Positions 51,491-59,774 of a stretch of 64,000 bases of DNA are shown in pieces. This stretch comes from Streptomyces sp. AP-93 (GTDB taxonomy: Bacteria; Actinomycetota; Actinomycetes; Streptomycetales; Streptomycetaceae). The position numbers and the translations under genes were made by a program. Numbering within the stretch: position 1 is the stretch's first letter; each line of letters begins with the position of its first letter. The stretch is from assembly GCF_022808175.1 (NCBI RefSeq), contig NZ_JALGBX010000031.1, forward strand, positions 23,630 to 87,629. Direction: 5' to 3'. A model generated the notes under the pieces. That model searched no databases. It saw only the letters and a list, made by a program, of their open reading frames with translations, and was not told the DNA's origin.

Positions 51491-52843
51491 TCACTTGCGC
51501 GTGTACGCGGCCATCGTGGCCCGTACCTCCGCCGAGAACAGCGCCGGGCCCGCCGCGTCCGAGTGCGCCAGCCCCTCCGGGGTCAGCCGCAGCAGCTCCG
51601 CGTCGTCCACGAGCCAGCCGCGCTCCGCGAAGGCCGCCAGCTCCGTGGGGAAGTCCTCCCACGGACCGCTCCCGAACCGCTCACGGTACTCGCCCACCGG
51701 CATCCCGCGCGCCTGGAGCAGGGACTGCAGCAGGTGTCGGCGCCGGGCCTCCTGCGCGTCGATCCGGCGGCCGTGCCCGGCCCGTGCGAAGTCCTCCTCG
51801 GGCCGGCTCACGTAGTCGTCGACGATGCCGCGGATCTCGCTCATGCCGACCGCGTAGTCGAAGGAGTAGTGCAGTTCGGCCGTGTAGGAGCGGGCCCCGC
51901 AGCCGAGGCCGATCATGCCGTCGGTCTGGCAGGCGTGGTCGTCCGCGCCCTCCGCGGGCGCGTCCGCCCGGCGGAACATCCGCATCGACACCTGCTCGTA
52001 CCCGGCGGCAAGCAGGTGGTCGCGCCCGGCCCGGTACAGCCGCAGTCTCTGCTCGTCCCACCCGGTGGAGGAGGAATCGGCGGGCCTGCGTCCCAGGCCC
52101 GTCAGGGGGCGCACGTACAGCGGGTAGAGGTAGAGCTCCTCCGGGCGCCAGGCGAGGGCCGCGTCCAGCGAGTAGCGCCAGCTCTCCTCCGTCTGCCCGT
52201 CGATGCCGTAGATCAAGTCGATGTTCAGGACCGGTATCGCCGCGTCCCGGACCCGCGCCAGCGCCGCCTCCACGTCCGCCCGCTTCTGCGGACGCACGGC
52301 GGAACGCGCCTCGGCGGGCACGAAGCTCTGCACGCCCAGGCTGAGCCGGGTCGTACCCCGGTCGGCCAGCACGGCGAGCCGGTCCGCCGTCGCCGTGGCC
52401 GGCGAGGCCTCCACGGACAGCGGCACCGCCCGCAGATCGGCGCCCGCGCTCTTCTCCGCGATGTCGCAGAGCCGCTCCAGCTCGGACGCCGTCAGGAAGG
52501 TCGGCGTCCCGCCGCCGAAGGCGGCCGCCGCGAACCGCACGGGCTCCTCGTCGCCGAGCGCGCCCCGGACCGCCCTCGCCTGCCGCTCCAGCGCGTCGAG
52601 ATAGGCCGTGGTCAGACCCTCCGGCGCGCCGATGCGGGTGAAGAGGTTGCAGAACCCGCAGCGCACCTCGCAGAAGGGAATGTGGAGGTAGAGGGAAAGG
52701 GCGTCCTTGGGCTGCCGTGCCCACTCCCCGCTCAGCTCGGCGGGCTCGGGCAGCTCGCGGTAGGCCGTCTTGTGCGGGTAGGCGTACACGTAACTCTCGT
52801 ACGGAGTCGATGGGTTCATCGGAAGGTCCCTCGGAAGGCTCAT
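51491..52843 (-). CDS. STM4012-family radical SAM protein (HemN/HemW-like)
   Basis: The 450-residue protein starts at ATG 52843, overlapping the STM4013 stop (ATGA); ATG 52819 with GAGGG is an alternative. The radical SAM motif is C58, C62, C65 (LHIPFCEVRCGFC). It is followed by FAAAAFGGGTPTFLTASELE, SVEASPATATADRL, RLSLGVQSF and NIDLIYGIDGQTEESWRYSL, typical of the coproporphyrinogen dehydrogenase/HemW class. The C-terminus has a winged-helix-like region (LLQARGMPVGEYRERFGSG, GWLVDDAELLRLTPEGL). It is a paralog of HemW, not HemN, because context and extra features place it in the STM4011-4015 set. Confidence 0.88.
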   Translation of the reverse strand: MSLPRDLPMNPSTPYESYVYAYPHKTAYRELPEPAELSGEWARQPKDALSLYLHIPFCEVRCGFCNLFTRIGAPEGLTTAYLDALERQARAVRGALGDEEPVRFAAAAFGGGTPTFLTASELERLCDIAEKSAGADLRAVPLSVEASPATATADRLAVLADRGTTRLSLGVQSFVPAEARSAVRPQKRADVEAALARVRDAAIPVLNIDLIYGIDGQTEESWRYSLDAALAWRPEELYLYPLYVRPLTGLGRRPADSSSTGWDEQRLRLYRAGRDHLLAAGYEQVSMRMFRRADAPAEGADDHACQTDGMIGLGCGARSYTAELHYSFDYAVGMSEIRGIVDDYVSRPEEDFARAGHGRRIDAQEARRRHLLQSLLQARGMPVGEYRERFGSGPWEDFPTELAAFAERGWLVDDAELLRLTPEGLAHSDAAGPALFSAEVRATMAAYTRK

Positions 52844-53685
52844 CGGGGTCCGGGCTCCTCGTGGTTCAGGTGGAACTGTGCGTACGGGACCGTCCAGACC
52901 GCCTCGTGGGCGAGCCGGTGCCCCGTGTACCCGTCGTCCCCGTACGTGGTCCCGTGGTCGGAGCAGACGATCGCGAAGCAGCGGCGCCGCGACCGCATCG
53001 CGTCGAAGAGCCGCCCGATGTGCCGGTCGACGTACTCCAGTGCGGCCGCGTGCGTCTCCCACGAGTCGCCGTCCGCCGCGGTCGCCCCGGGGGAGTGGAA
53101 CCAGTTGGGCTGGTGCATCGCCGACACGTTCAGGAAGAGGAACAGCCGCCGGTCCTGCGGCAGTCCGGCCACGACCTGCTCGGCGCGGGACACCTGGGCC
53201 TCGAAGGAGGTCGGCGACGCCACCCCGAACTCCGGTTCCCAGTGCGACTCCTGGAACATTCCGGGCAGTACGGAGCCCAGCGCGGCCGCCTTGTTGAAGA
53301 AGCCGACGCCTCCCACGCACACGGTCCGGTAGCCCGCCCCGGCCAGCCCCGACACCAGATCCGCAGTGTCGAAGACCCAGGTGCGCCCGGCGGTGGTCTC
53401 ACTGCCCGGGAAGCGGGCGGCGAACAGCCGCGCATGCGGGCCGGGGCCGTCGGGGGTGGGCAGGAAGCCCGCGAACATGGCCTGGTGGGAGGCGTAGGTG
53501 AAACTCCCCGGCGCGTGCCGCCGCTCCCACACCCCGCCGGGCAGGTGCGCGGCCAGGTTCGGGATCCGTCCCTCGGCGGCCAGCCGCGCGGCCACGTCGT
53601 GGCGCAGCGTGTCGAGGGTGACGAGCAGCAGGTCGTCGCGGCCGACGACCTCGTTCATGTCAGGGGCGGGCGGGGGCATGGGCAT
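52840..53685 (-). CDS. STM4013-family alkaline-phosphatase-fold hydrolase
   Basis: The 281-residue protein is taken from ATG 53685 (AGGAA upstream); ATG 53658, one base after the STM4014 stop, would give 272. The fold is that of sulfatase/phosphatase enzymes: LLLVTLDTLRHDVAARLAAE (metal Asp), SFTYASHQAMFAGFLPT at the nucleophile position, and CFAIVCSDHGTTYGDDGYTG (metal Asp-His). The sulfatase C/S-x-P-x-R motif that forms formylglycine is absent, so a Ser/Thr nucleophile and a phosphate or related ester are more likely than sulfate. No signal peptide is seen, so it acts in the cytosol. It is between the ATP-grasp-like and radical SAM genes. Confidence 0.87.
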   Translation of the reverse strand: MPMPPPAPDMNEVVGRDDLLLVTLDTLRHDVAARLAAEGRIPNLAAHLPGGVWERRHAPGSFTYASHQAMFAGFLPTPDGPGPHARLFAARFPGSETTAGRTWVFDTADLVSGLAGAGYRTVCVGGVGFFNKAAALGSVLPGMFQESHWEPEFGVASPTSFEAQVSRAEQVVAGLPQDRRLFLFLNVSAMHQPNWFHSPGATAADGDSWETHAAALEYVDRHIGRLFDAMRSRRRCFAIVCSDHGTTYGDDGYTGHRLAHEAVWTVPYAQFHLNHEEPGPR

Positions 53686-54862
53686 GCTGCTGTTCCTGTC
53701 GTACGGCGGCCACTTGGGCCGTGTAGGTGTCCTGGCCCTCGGCGGGCGAGCCGGGCAGTCCCGTCAGCCGGGGCAGCAGGTCCCCGAAGGCGTTGACCTC
53801 GCCCACGGCGAAGCTCCGCCAGCCGAGGGCGGGCAGCAGATCGACCCCGACGCACAGCGTGCGCGGGAAGGCGGCCGCCGCACGCTCGCAGACGGCGAGC
53901 GCGTCCGTCTCCCAGTGGCCGCCCGCCGCCGTCACGGCGGCCACGGCCGCGCCGAGATCGCCGCGGGCGCCGCCGAGGTGCAGGTTCGTGAGCGGGCCGG
54001 CGGCCGTGCGGACCACCGCGTGGGTGGCCCGGCCGCCGATGACGACCACCCGCAGATCGGCCGAGCGCCCCTGCTGGGATGCCTTCGGCAGCCACCGCTC
54101 GATGTGCAGGCCGTCGGGGGCCAGGGCGTCGACGATGGCGCCGATCACCCGTTCGTCCTCGTACCGTCGCAGGCGCAGCGAGTTGTGCAGGGCCCCCGAA
54201 GGGGCCCGCTCCACGGAGGTGGTGGCGCGGATCCGTCCGCCCGCGCCCGTCTCCACCGCGAGCACCCCGGAGGCCGAGGAACCGTGCGCGAGCTTCACGA
54301 AGGCCCGGCGGTAGCCGGGGAGGGCGAGTAGCGCCCGGACCTCTTCCCAGCCGCGCACCGGTGCGCGGACGGCGTCCAGGCCCGAGGTCGGGGAGGCCGG
54401 CAGGGGAGTTCCGGCATCCGCCAGCACCCCGTGGCAGAGCCGCTTGTCGAACAGCACCCCGAGGTCGTCGGGGTCGCTCGACAGCGTGCCGCCGGCCGAT
54501 CGCACGCCCTGCGCCACCGCGTGCACGGCCTCGGTGAACCGCCGGTACCAGCGTCCGGTGCCCTCGACCCGGGTGGTGTCGGCTGTCCCGCGCAGCAGCC
54601 GCTCCACCTCGGGGTCCTCGCCGGGCGAGTCGATCCGTACGCACTCGCCCGCCCGGAAGGCGGCCCGGCCGGTCAGGACGTCCCGCCACGGAACCACCCG
54701 CGCTTCCGGCAGGCCGGCGGCGCGCACGGCGTCCTGGAAGAGGGCGACCCGGCGGTTGCCCGGATTGCCGACGACGGCGAAGGACGCTGCCACGGACGCG
54801 GCGAAGGCCGGGCCGACGGCAGGGGCCACGGCAGGGTCCACGGCGGGAGCCGTACGGCTCAC
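53660..54862 (-). CDS. STM4014-family ATP-grasp-like protein
   Basis: The 400-residue protein starts at GTG 54862, overlapping the STM4015 stop (GTGA). An Ala/Val/Pro-rich head (VDPAVAPAVGPAFAASV) precedes FAVVGNPGNRRVALFQDAVR. The ATP-grasp parts are recognisable: LGVLFDKRLCHGVLADAGTP, AFVKLAHGSSASGVLAVE, RWLPKASQQGRSADLRVVVI and RTLCVGVDLLPALGW...GEVNAFGDLLP near the end. This order resembles RimK-type ligases that join a carboxylate to an amine or other nucleophile with ATP. The substrate is unknown. It is the second gene of the operon. Confidence 0.85.
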   Translation of the reverse strand: MSRTAPAVDPAVAPAVGPAFAASVAASFAVVGNPGNRRVALFQDAVRAAGLPEARVVPWRDVLTGRAAFRAGECVRIDSPGEDPEVERLLRGTADTTRVEGTGRWYRRFTEAVHAVAQGVRSAGGTLSSDPDDLGVLFDKRLCHGVLADAGTPLPASPTSGLDAVRAPVRGWEEVRALLALPGYRRAFVKLAHGSSASGVLAVETGAGGRIRATTSVERAPSGALHNSLRLRRYEDERVIGAIVDALAPDGLHIERWLPKASQQGRSADLRVVVIGGRATHAVVRTAAGPLTNLHLGGARGDLGAAVAAVTAAGGHWETDALAVCERAAAAFPRTLCVGVDLLPALGWRSFAVGEVNAFGDLLPRLTGLPGSPAEGQDTYTAQVAAVRQEQQHAHAPARP

Positions 54863-55815
54863 TCCGCGACCGCGATGTAGCGGTACTCGGTCTCGTCGTC
54901 CTCGTCTACGTCCGGGCTCTGCACGTCGCCGAGGTCGACCTCCACGCCGTGCGGGGCGAGCGCCGCGCAGAGCCGCTCCCGGAGCGGCTCGCTGACGTAG
55001 TGGTGGTGCAGGTCGAGCTTGGTGAGGTGGGTGAGCGGGCGGCCGGCCAGCAGCGCTTCGGCCCCCCGGTCGTCCAGGATCCCCATGGAGAGGTCCAGTA
55101 CCTCGAGCCGCTCGACGACCGGAGCGGTGGCGAGCGCGGCGGCGACCTCGTTCTGGATCTCGCTGTTGCGCAGCGCGAGCCGGCGCAGGGACGGCAGCCG
55201 CTCGCCGGTCAGGAACGGCTCCAGATCGCCGGTCTCCGCGTCGCCGCCGTACTCGGGCGTGCCGAGCCACAGGTCGAGCTCGGTGAGCGCGGGCAGTTCG
55301 CTCGCGGCGACCCCGCGCACCACCTCCCGCGGCAGTCCGCCGGTCTCGACGCGGAGCACGCGCAGCGCCCCGTGGCTGACGGGCGGGAAGGCCAGGCCCT
55401 CGCCGCCGCGCACCCCGAACTCCTCCAGCGCGGGATACGCCCGCAGCAGCGGACCCACGTCCGACTGCTGGATCCAGGAGATCTCGCACTCCTCGAAGGT
55501 GATGTCACCGACGAACAGCGCCCGCAGCGCGGGGAACTGCGAGGCGGCCCCGGCGAGCGTCCCGACGATCCCGGCGTTGGAGTCCTCGTACGCCTCGGAC
55601 CAGCCGCCCACGATCAGGGCCCGCACCTGCCGGGTGTCCACGGCCCCGGTGAACCGGGCGAAGGCCTGCTCCCACTCCTCCTCGGCCCCGTACGTCTCCA
55701 CCGAGATCCGCCAGGCCACGGCGCCCGGCTCGGGCAGCGCGCGGGTGTCCTTGAGCCCCGGGAAGTCGAAGACGGGCAGGCCGCCGAGCTCGCTCAGGTG
55801 GGTCCCGATGGTCAT
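54859..55815 (-). CDS. STM4015-family leucine-rich-repeat protein
   Basis: The 318-residue protein starts at ATG 55815 and is the first gene of the operon. It begins HLSELGGLPVFDFPGL and has a middle of irregular leucine-rich repeats (FPALRALFVGDITFEECEIS, ALRVLRVETGGLPREVV, LPALTELDLWLGTPEYGGDA, LPSLRRLALRNSEIQNEVAA, VERLEVLDLSMGILDDRGAE, LTHLTKLDLHHHYVSEPLRE). It ends with an acidic tail (SPDVDEDDETEYRYIAVAE). This matches STM4015-family proteins. LRR proteins are interaction scaffolds, so it may present a partner to the enzymes downstream, but that is inferred. Confidence 0.87.
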   Translation of the reverse strand: MTIGTHLSELGGLPVFDFPGLKDTRALPEPGAVAWRISVETYGAEEEWEQAFARFTGAVDTRQVRALIVGGWSEAYEDSNAGIVGTLAGAASQFPALRALFVGDITFEECEISWIQQSDVGPLLRAYPALEEFGVRGGEGLAFPPVSHGALRVLRVETGGLPREVVRGVAASELPALTELDLWLGTPEYGGDAETGDLEPFLTGERLPSLRRLALRNSEIQNEVAAALATAPVVERLEVLDLSMGILDDRGAEALLAGRPLTHLTKLDLHHHYVSEPLRERLCAALAPHGVEVDLGDVQSPDVDEDDETEYRYIAVAE

Positions 55816-55978
55816 GTGCGCTGCTCCTGACGGTATGGCGGGTGGTGGAACCCGGCCGTGCGTGCGTGTCGTCCGACGACAGTTCTACCAAGCCCCACCG
55901 ACAGCCCCCGCGGCCGGCGGCCGACCCCGGCCGGGCCGCCTCGGCCACCCCTTCCACCCCCGGATTTCCACGCACGGA

Positions 55979-56022
55979 AAGCCGGTGGGCGGCGCTCCCG
56001 GGGGAGGGCCGCCCACCGGCTT
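55979..56022 (-). terminator. 15-bp stem after dhaL-dhaM
   Basis: aagccggtgggcggc (55979-55993) pairs perfectly with gccgcccaccggctt (56008-56022) around a 14-base loop. It begins 11 bases beyond the dhaL-dhaM stop and isolates it from the STM4015 promoter. The region 55816-55978 shows no other clear element. Confidence 0.85.
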
Positions 56023-56032
56023 CCGGTGCCGG

Positions 56033-57244
56033 TCAGCGCTTGCGGTAGCCGCGCGCGTCCTCGGCGGCGGCCAGGACGGCATCGAGGTCACCGCCGATCG
56101 CCGAGGTCAGCGTGATGGCCACGGCGCCCTCCAGGAAGGGCGCGTCCACGATCCGTGCGCCTTCGGGCAGTTGCGAGGGCTCCTCGCCGAGCAGGGCGTT
56201 CACCGTCAGCACCGCACTGCCCATGTCACACAGCACGGCCACGCCCCGGCCCTCGTCCACCGACCGGGCGGCGGCCGTGATCAGCTCCGCGCTGGTGCCG
56301 ATCCCGCCGTCGGGGGTGCCGCCCGCCACCGCCAGCGGAGCCGGCTCGACCGAGCCGAGCAGCGCGCCCGCCAGCGCGGCCACGGACTCCGCGACCGCCT
56401 TGCTGTGCGAGACGAGCACGATGCCGACGCGGCCGGTACGGGTCTTCGGCGCCTGCCGCTCCACCGGCTCCTCGGCGACGGCCGGCTCCTCGACGGTGCC
56501 AGGCTCCACGGGGACGAGAGGTGTCGCCTCGGGCGCGTCCACCGCGGCGCGCAGCGCCTCCATGAGCAGGGCCACGGAGTTGGCCCCGGCGTCCTGGTGG
56601 CCGATGCTGCGCTCGCCGAGGTAACTGGCCCGGCCCTTGCGGGCTTCGAGCGGCTCGGTGGCGTCGGCGCCCGCGCGGGCCGCCCGTACGGCCTCGTCCA
56701 GGGCCTCGCGCAGCGGCCGGTCCGCCTCGGCGGCTTCGGCCAGCGCCGTCACCGCGGGAGCCAGGGCGTCCACCAGGGTGGCATCGCCGAGCTCGGCGCC
56801 GCCCAGCTTCTGCACCGACTTCAGCCCGGCCCCGAGCGCGGCCCCCAGCTCCGCCACGGTCGGCGACCCGGCGTCGCCGAGCACCTTGCCCGTGCGGCGC
56901 AGCGCGGTGCCGAACAGCGGGCCGGAGGCGCCGCCCACGGTGTTCGTCAGGGTGGTGCCGGCCAGCGTCAGCAGCGCCCCCGGGGTGGCGGGCCGGTGCT
57001 CGGCCACGGCCGCGCCGACGGCGCCGAAGCCCCGTACGAGATTGGCCCCGTGGTCCCCGTCGCCGATGACCGCGTCCAGCTCGGTGAGGCGCGCGCTGTC
57101 CCGCCGTACGAGCCGGTTGGTCTCGGCGATCCAGCGGCGGAAGTAGGCGGTGTCCAGCGCCGTGTCCAGCGCCGTGTCCTGCGCGGGGGCCTGGGCGGCG
57201 GGCGGGGTCGTGGAGGTCGTCGGGGTGGCGGGCGTGGCGGTCAT
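56033..57244 (-). CDS. DhaL-DhaM fusion of PTS-dependent dihydroxyacetone kinase
   Basis: The 403-residue protein starts at ATG 57244 after AGGAG. After a Thr/Ala-rich head with a DTALDTALDTA repeat, residues about 33-235 are DhaL: LDAVIGDGDHGANLVRGFGA, GGASGPLFGTALRRTGKVLG and YLGERSIGHQDAGANSVALL, the last two holding nucleotide and Mg2+ residues. A Glu/Pro linker leads to DhaM (about 275-403): GIVLVSHSKAVAESVAALAG with the phosphorylated His, and GVAVLCDMGSAVLTVNALLG. DhaM receives phosphate from HPr, passes it to the ADP on DhaL, and DhaK transfers it to dihydroxyacetone. The fusion fixes these steps in one chain. dhaK is 50 bases upstream. Confidence 0.9.
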   Translation of the reverse strand: MTATPATPTTSTTPPAAQAPAQDTALDTALDTAYFRRWIAETNRLVRRDSARLTELDAVIGDGDHGANLVRGFGAVGAAVAEHRPATPGALLTLAGTTLTNTVGGASGPLFGTALRRTGKVLGDAGSPTVAELGAALGAGLKSVQKLGGAELGDATLVDALAPAVTALAEAAEADRPLREALDEAVRAARAGADATEPLEARKGRASYLGERSIGHQDAGANSVALLMEALRAAVDAPEATPLVPVEPGTVEEPAVAEEPVERQAPKTRTGRVGIVLVSHSKAVAESVAALAGALLGSVEPAPLAVAGGTPDGGIGTSAELITAAARSVDEGRGVAVLCDMGSAVLTVNALLGEEPSQLPEGARIVDAPFLEGAVAITLTSAIGGDLDAVLAAAEDARGYRKR

Positions 57245-57294
57245 GGGAGATGGCTCCTGGAGAGTGTCAGGCGAGAGGGGAAGAGCGGGCGGGG

Positions 57295-58314
57295 TCAGCA
57301 GCCCCAGCGCAGGGACGGGGTGTCCACCGGGGCGTCCCACAGGCGCAGCAGCTCCTCGTCGGCGCGGCACAGGGTGAGGGTGCAGCCGGCCATGTCCAGG
57401 CTGGTGACGTAGTTGCCGACGAGGGAGCGGGCCACGGTGATCCCGCGCTCGCCGAGCACCCGCTCGACCTCCGCGCGCATGATGTACAGCTCCACGGGCG
57501 GGGTCCCGCCCAGGCCGTTGACGAGGAGGATGACGGGGGCGCCGGCCGCCTCCGGGAGGTCGTCGAGGACGGCGTCGAGCATCGCCTCGGCGGTCTCGGC
57601 GGCCGTCATGATCTTCCGGCGCTCACGGCCGGGCTCGCCGTGGATGCCGATGCCCAGCTCGATCTCGTCCTCGCCGAGCGTGAAGTTGGGGCTGCCCTTG
57701 GCGGGGGTGGTGCAGGAGGTCAGGGCGACGCCGTAACTGCGCGCGTTCGCATTGACCTTGCGGGCGACCGCGGCCACCTCGGCGAGCGGAGCGCCCTCCT
57801 CGGCGAGCGCGCCCGCGATCTTCTCCACGAACAGGGTGGCGCCGGTGCCGCGGCGGCCCGGTCCGTGCTCGGTCCGGGCCACGGCCACGTCGTCGTCCAC
57901 GACGACCTGCTCGACCTTGACGCCCTCGTCCTCGCAGTCCTCTGCCGCCATCGTGAAGTTGAGGATGTCGCCCGTGTAGTTCTTCACGATGTGCAGGACG
58001 CCGGCACCCGCGTCGACCGCACAGGTGGCAGCCGCGATGTTGTCCGGCACCGGGGAGGTGAACACCGGGCCGGCCACGGCCGCCGCCAGCATGCCGCGCC
58101 CGACGAACCCGGCGTGCAGCGGCTCGTGCCCGCTGCCGCCGCCCGACAGCAGCGCGACCTTCCCGGCCGGCTCCCCGGCCGGCCCCCCGGCCGCTCCGGC
58201 GGCCCGCGTGACGATGCCCTTCTCCGCCTCGACGCAGAGCCCCGGGTGCGCGGCGGCCATTCCGCGCAGTGCGTCGGCGACGACACTCTCGGGTGAATTG
58301 ATGAGCTTCTTCAC
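57295..58314 (-). CDS. dhaK: dihydroxyacetone kinase substrate subunit
   Basis: The 339-residue protein starts at GTG 58314 with AAAGAGG upstream. It begins KKLINSPESVVADALRGMAA, then VALLSGGGSGHEPLHAGFVG with substrate-loop residues, and VLHIVKNYTGDILNFTMAAE. The covalent dihydroxyacetone His lies in ELGIGIHGEPG. It binds dihydroxyacetone as a hemiaminal and accepts phosphate from the DhaL domain. It is followed by the DhaL-DhaM fusion and is divergent from glycerol dehydrogenase, which makes dihydroxyacetone. Confidence 0.95.
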   Translation of the reverse strand: MKKLINSPESVVADALRGMAAAHPGLCVEAEKGIVTRAAGAAGGPAGEPAGKVALLSGGGSGHEPLHAGFVGRGMLAAAVAGPVFTSPVPDNIAAATCAVDAGAGVLHIVKNYTGDILNFTMAAEDCEDEGVKVEQVVVDDDVAVARTEHGPGRRGTGATLFVEKIAGALAEEGAPLAEVAAVARKVNANARSYGVALTSCTTPAKGSPNFTLGEDEIELGIGIHGEPGRERRKIMTAAETAEAMLDAVLDDLPEAAGAPVILLVNGLGGTPPVELYIMRAEVERVLGERGITVARSLVGNYVTSLDMAGCTLTLCRADEELLRLWDAPVDTPSLRWGC

Positions 58315-58616
58315 GGGGGCCTCTTTCCTGGAAAGGGGAACGCGGAACGGGGGAACTCGGCACGCCGGTCCGGTGTGGAAAGTGGAATTGCGGGACGGTA
58401 TTAAGCCGGCACCGTCGCCGATCCGCCACCGGTTCCGGGGCACTTGGCTGGAACTTTACTCTGGTGAACCTGCGGAACAGCTCGGGTCCTTGGTCCCGGA
58501 TCTGGGCGCGGAAGGGCCCGTTCGCAAGGGGGACCGTGCATATCTCGGACGCGGCCGGAATCCGTGATAGGGATGAATAAGCAAGCGCAAATGAATTCGC
58601 AATGAGGAGGATTCAC
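58315..58616. promoter_or_regulatory. divergent dhaK / glycerol dehydrogenase promoter region
   Basis: This 302-base spacer holds the promoters of both divergent genes. Several ggaac units occur at about 58335-58360. An AT-richer stretch (about 58560-58610) ends in the excellent ribosome site ATGAGGAGG before GTG 58617. I saw no clear palindrome to assign a regulator. Confidence 0.45.
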
Positions 58617-59729
58617 GTGAAGACCGTCGGTACGCGCATGATGATCAGCCCGCCCAAGTACGTGCAGGGCGCGGGGGCGATGAACGACCTGGGCGAGCAC
58701 ACGGCCCGCCTCGGGACGAACGCCGTGGTCCTCGCGGACAAGGGTGTGTGGGGCTTCGTGGACACGGCCGTCACCGCTTCCCTTTCCGGGGCCGGGGTCA
58801 AGCTGACCAAGGAGGTCTTCGGCGGGCTCTGCACCCAGAAGGAGATCGACCGGGTCGCCGCGGCCGCCCAGGCCGTCGGCGCGGACGTCATCATCGGCAT
58901 CGGCGGCGGCACCGCCATCGACACCGCGAAGGCCGTGGGCCACGCCCTCGGCGACATCGCCGTCGTGTCCGCGCCCACGGTGGCCTCCACCGACGCGCCG
59001 ACCAGTGCGCTCGCCGTGATCTACACCGAGGGCGGCGCCTTCGAGCGCTACTCCTTCTTCCAGCGCAACCCCAACCTGGTGCTCGTCGACACCGCGCTGG
59101 TCGCGGGTGCGCCGAGCCGTTTCATCGTCTCCGGCATGGGCGACGCGCTCGCCACCTGGTACGAGGCCCGGGTCTGCGTCGCAGCCAACCGGGTCGCCAT
59201 GGCCGGCGGTCTCGCCACCGAGGCCTCCCTCGCGCTCGCCCGGCTGTGCTGGGAGACCCTCATGGAGTACGGGCCCCAGGCCCGGCTGGCCGCCGAGGCG
59301 CACGTGGTCACCCCGGCCCTGGAGAAGGTCACCGAGGCCAACACGCTGCTCTCCGGCCTCGGTTTCGAGTCCTGCGGCCTCGCCGCCGCGCACGGCATCC
59401 ACAACGGGCTGACCGTCTCGCACAAGGTGCACGGCATGATGCACGGCGAGAAGGTCAACATCGGCACCCTCGCCCAGCTGGTCCTGGAAGGCGCCCCGAC
59501 CGACGAGCTGGACACCTACCTGCGCTTCAGCCGCGCCGTCGGCCTGCCCACCACCCTCGCCGAGATCGGCCTCGGGGACCCGGACCGCGAGGAGCTCCTC
59601 GCCATCGGGCGCGCGGCCACCGCGGAGGGCGAGACCACGCACAACATGCCCTTCCCGGTGACCCCGGAGATGGTCGCCGACGCCCTGATCGCGGGCGACT
59701 CGTACGCCCGCGCCGACGCCAAGAGGTAG
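58617..59729 (+). CDS. gldA: glycerol dehydrogenase
   Basis: The 370-residue protein starts at GTG 58617 after GAGGAG. It is an iron/zinc alcohol dehydrogenase of the glycerol type: TRMMISPPKYVQGAGAMNDL at the start, the NAD loop VIIGIGGGTAIDTAKAVGHA, and SAPTVASTDAPTSALAVIYT. The metal ligands lie in SGMGDALATWYEAR (Asp), AAAHGIHNG (His) and HKVHGMMHGEKV (His). It oxidises glycerol to dihydroxyacetone with NAD+. DhaK and DhaL-DhaM, divergent and only 302 bases away, phosphorylate the product to DHAP, so the two units form one glycerol-use pathway. Confidence 0.94.
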   Translation: MKTVGTRMMISPPKYVQGAGAMNDLGEHTARLGTNAVVLADKGVWGFVDTAVTASLSGAGVKLTKEVFGGLCTQKEIDRVAAAAQAVGADVIIGIGGGTAIDTAKAVGHALGDIAVVSAPTVASTDAPTSALAVIYTEGGAFERYSFFQRNPNLVLVDTALVAGAPSRFIVSGMGDALATWYEARVCVAANRVAMAGGLATEASLALARLCWETLMEYGPQARLAAEAHVVTPALEKVTEANTLLSGLGFESCGLAAAHGIHNGLTVSHKVHGMMHGEKVNIGTLAQLVLEGAPTDELDTYLRFSRAVGLPTTLAEIGLGDPDREELLAIGRAATAEGETTHNMPFPVTPEMVADALIAGDSYARADAKR

Positions 59730-59740
59730 CGGCAGCGGGC

Positions 59741-59774
59741 AGGGCGCGGGCGGCTCACGGGCAGCCCGCGCCCT
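59741..59774. terminator. 11-bp stem between gldA and SpoIIE gene
   Basis: agggcgcgggc (59741-59751) pairs perfectly with gcccgcgccct (59764-59774), with a 12-base loop, between convergent stops at 59729 and 59773. It can serve both genes. Confidence 0.75.

Noticed and set aside
50556..52843. Heme biosynthesis genes hemN/hemW
   Set aside because: STM4012 resembles HemW in motifs, but its operon partners are the STM4011-4015 families, not heme genes.
50556..55815. Classical RiPP cluster
   Set aside because: Two radical SAM enzymes and an ATP-grasp-like protein suggest it, but no precursor peptide ORF, protease or exporter was seen nearby.
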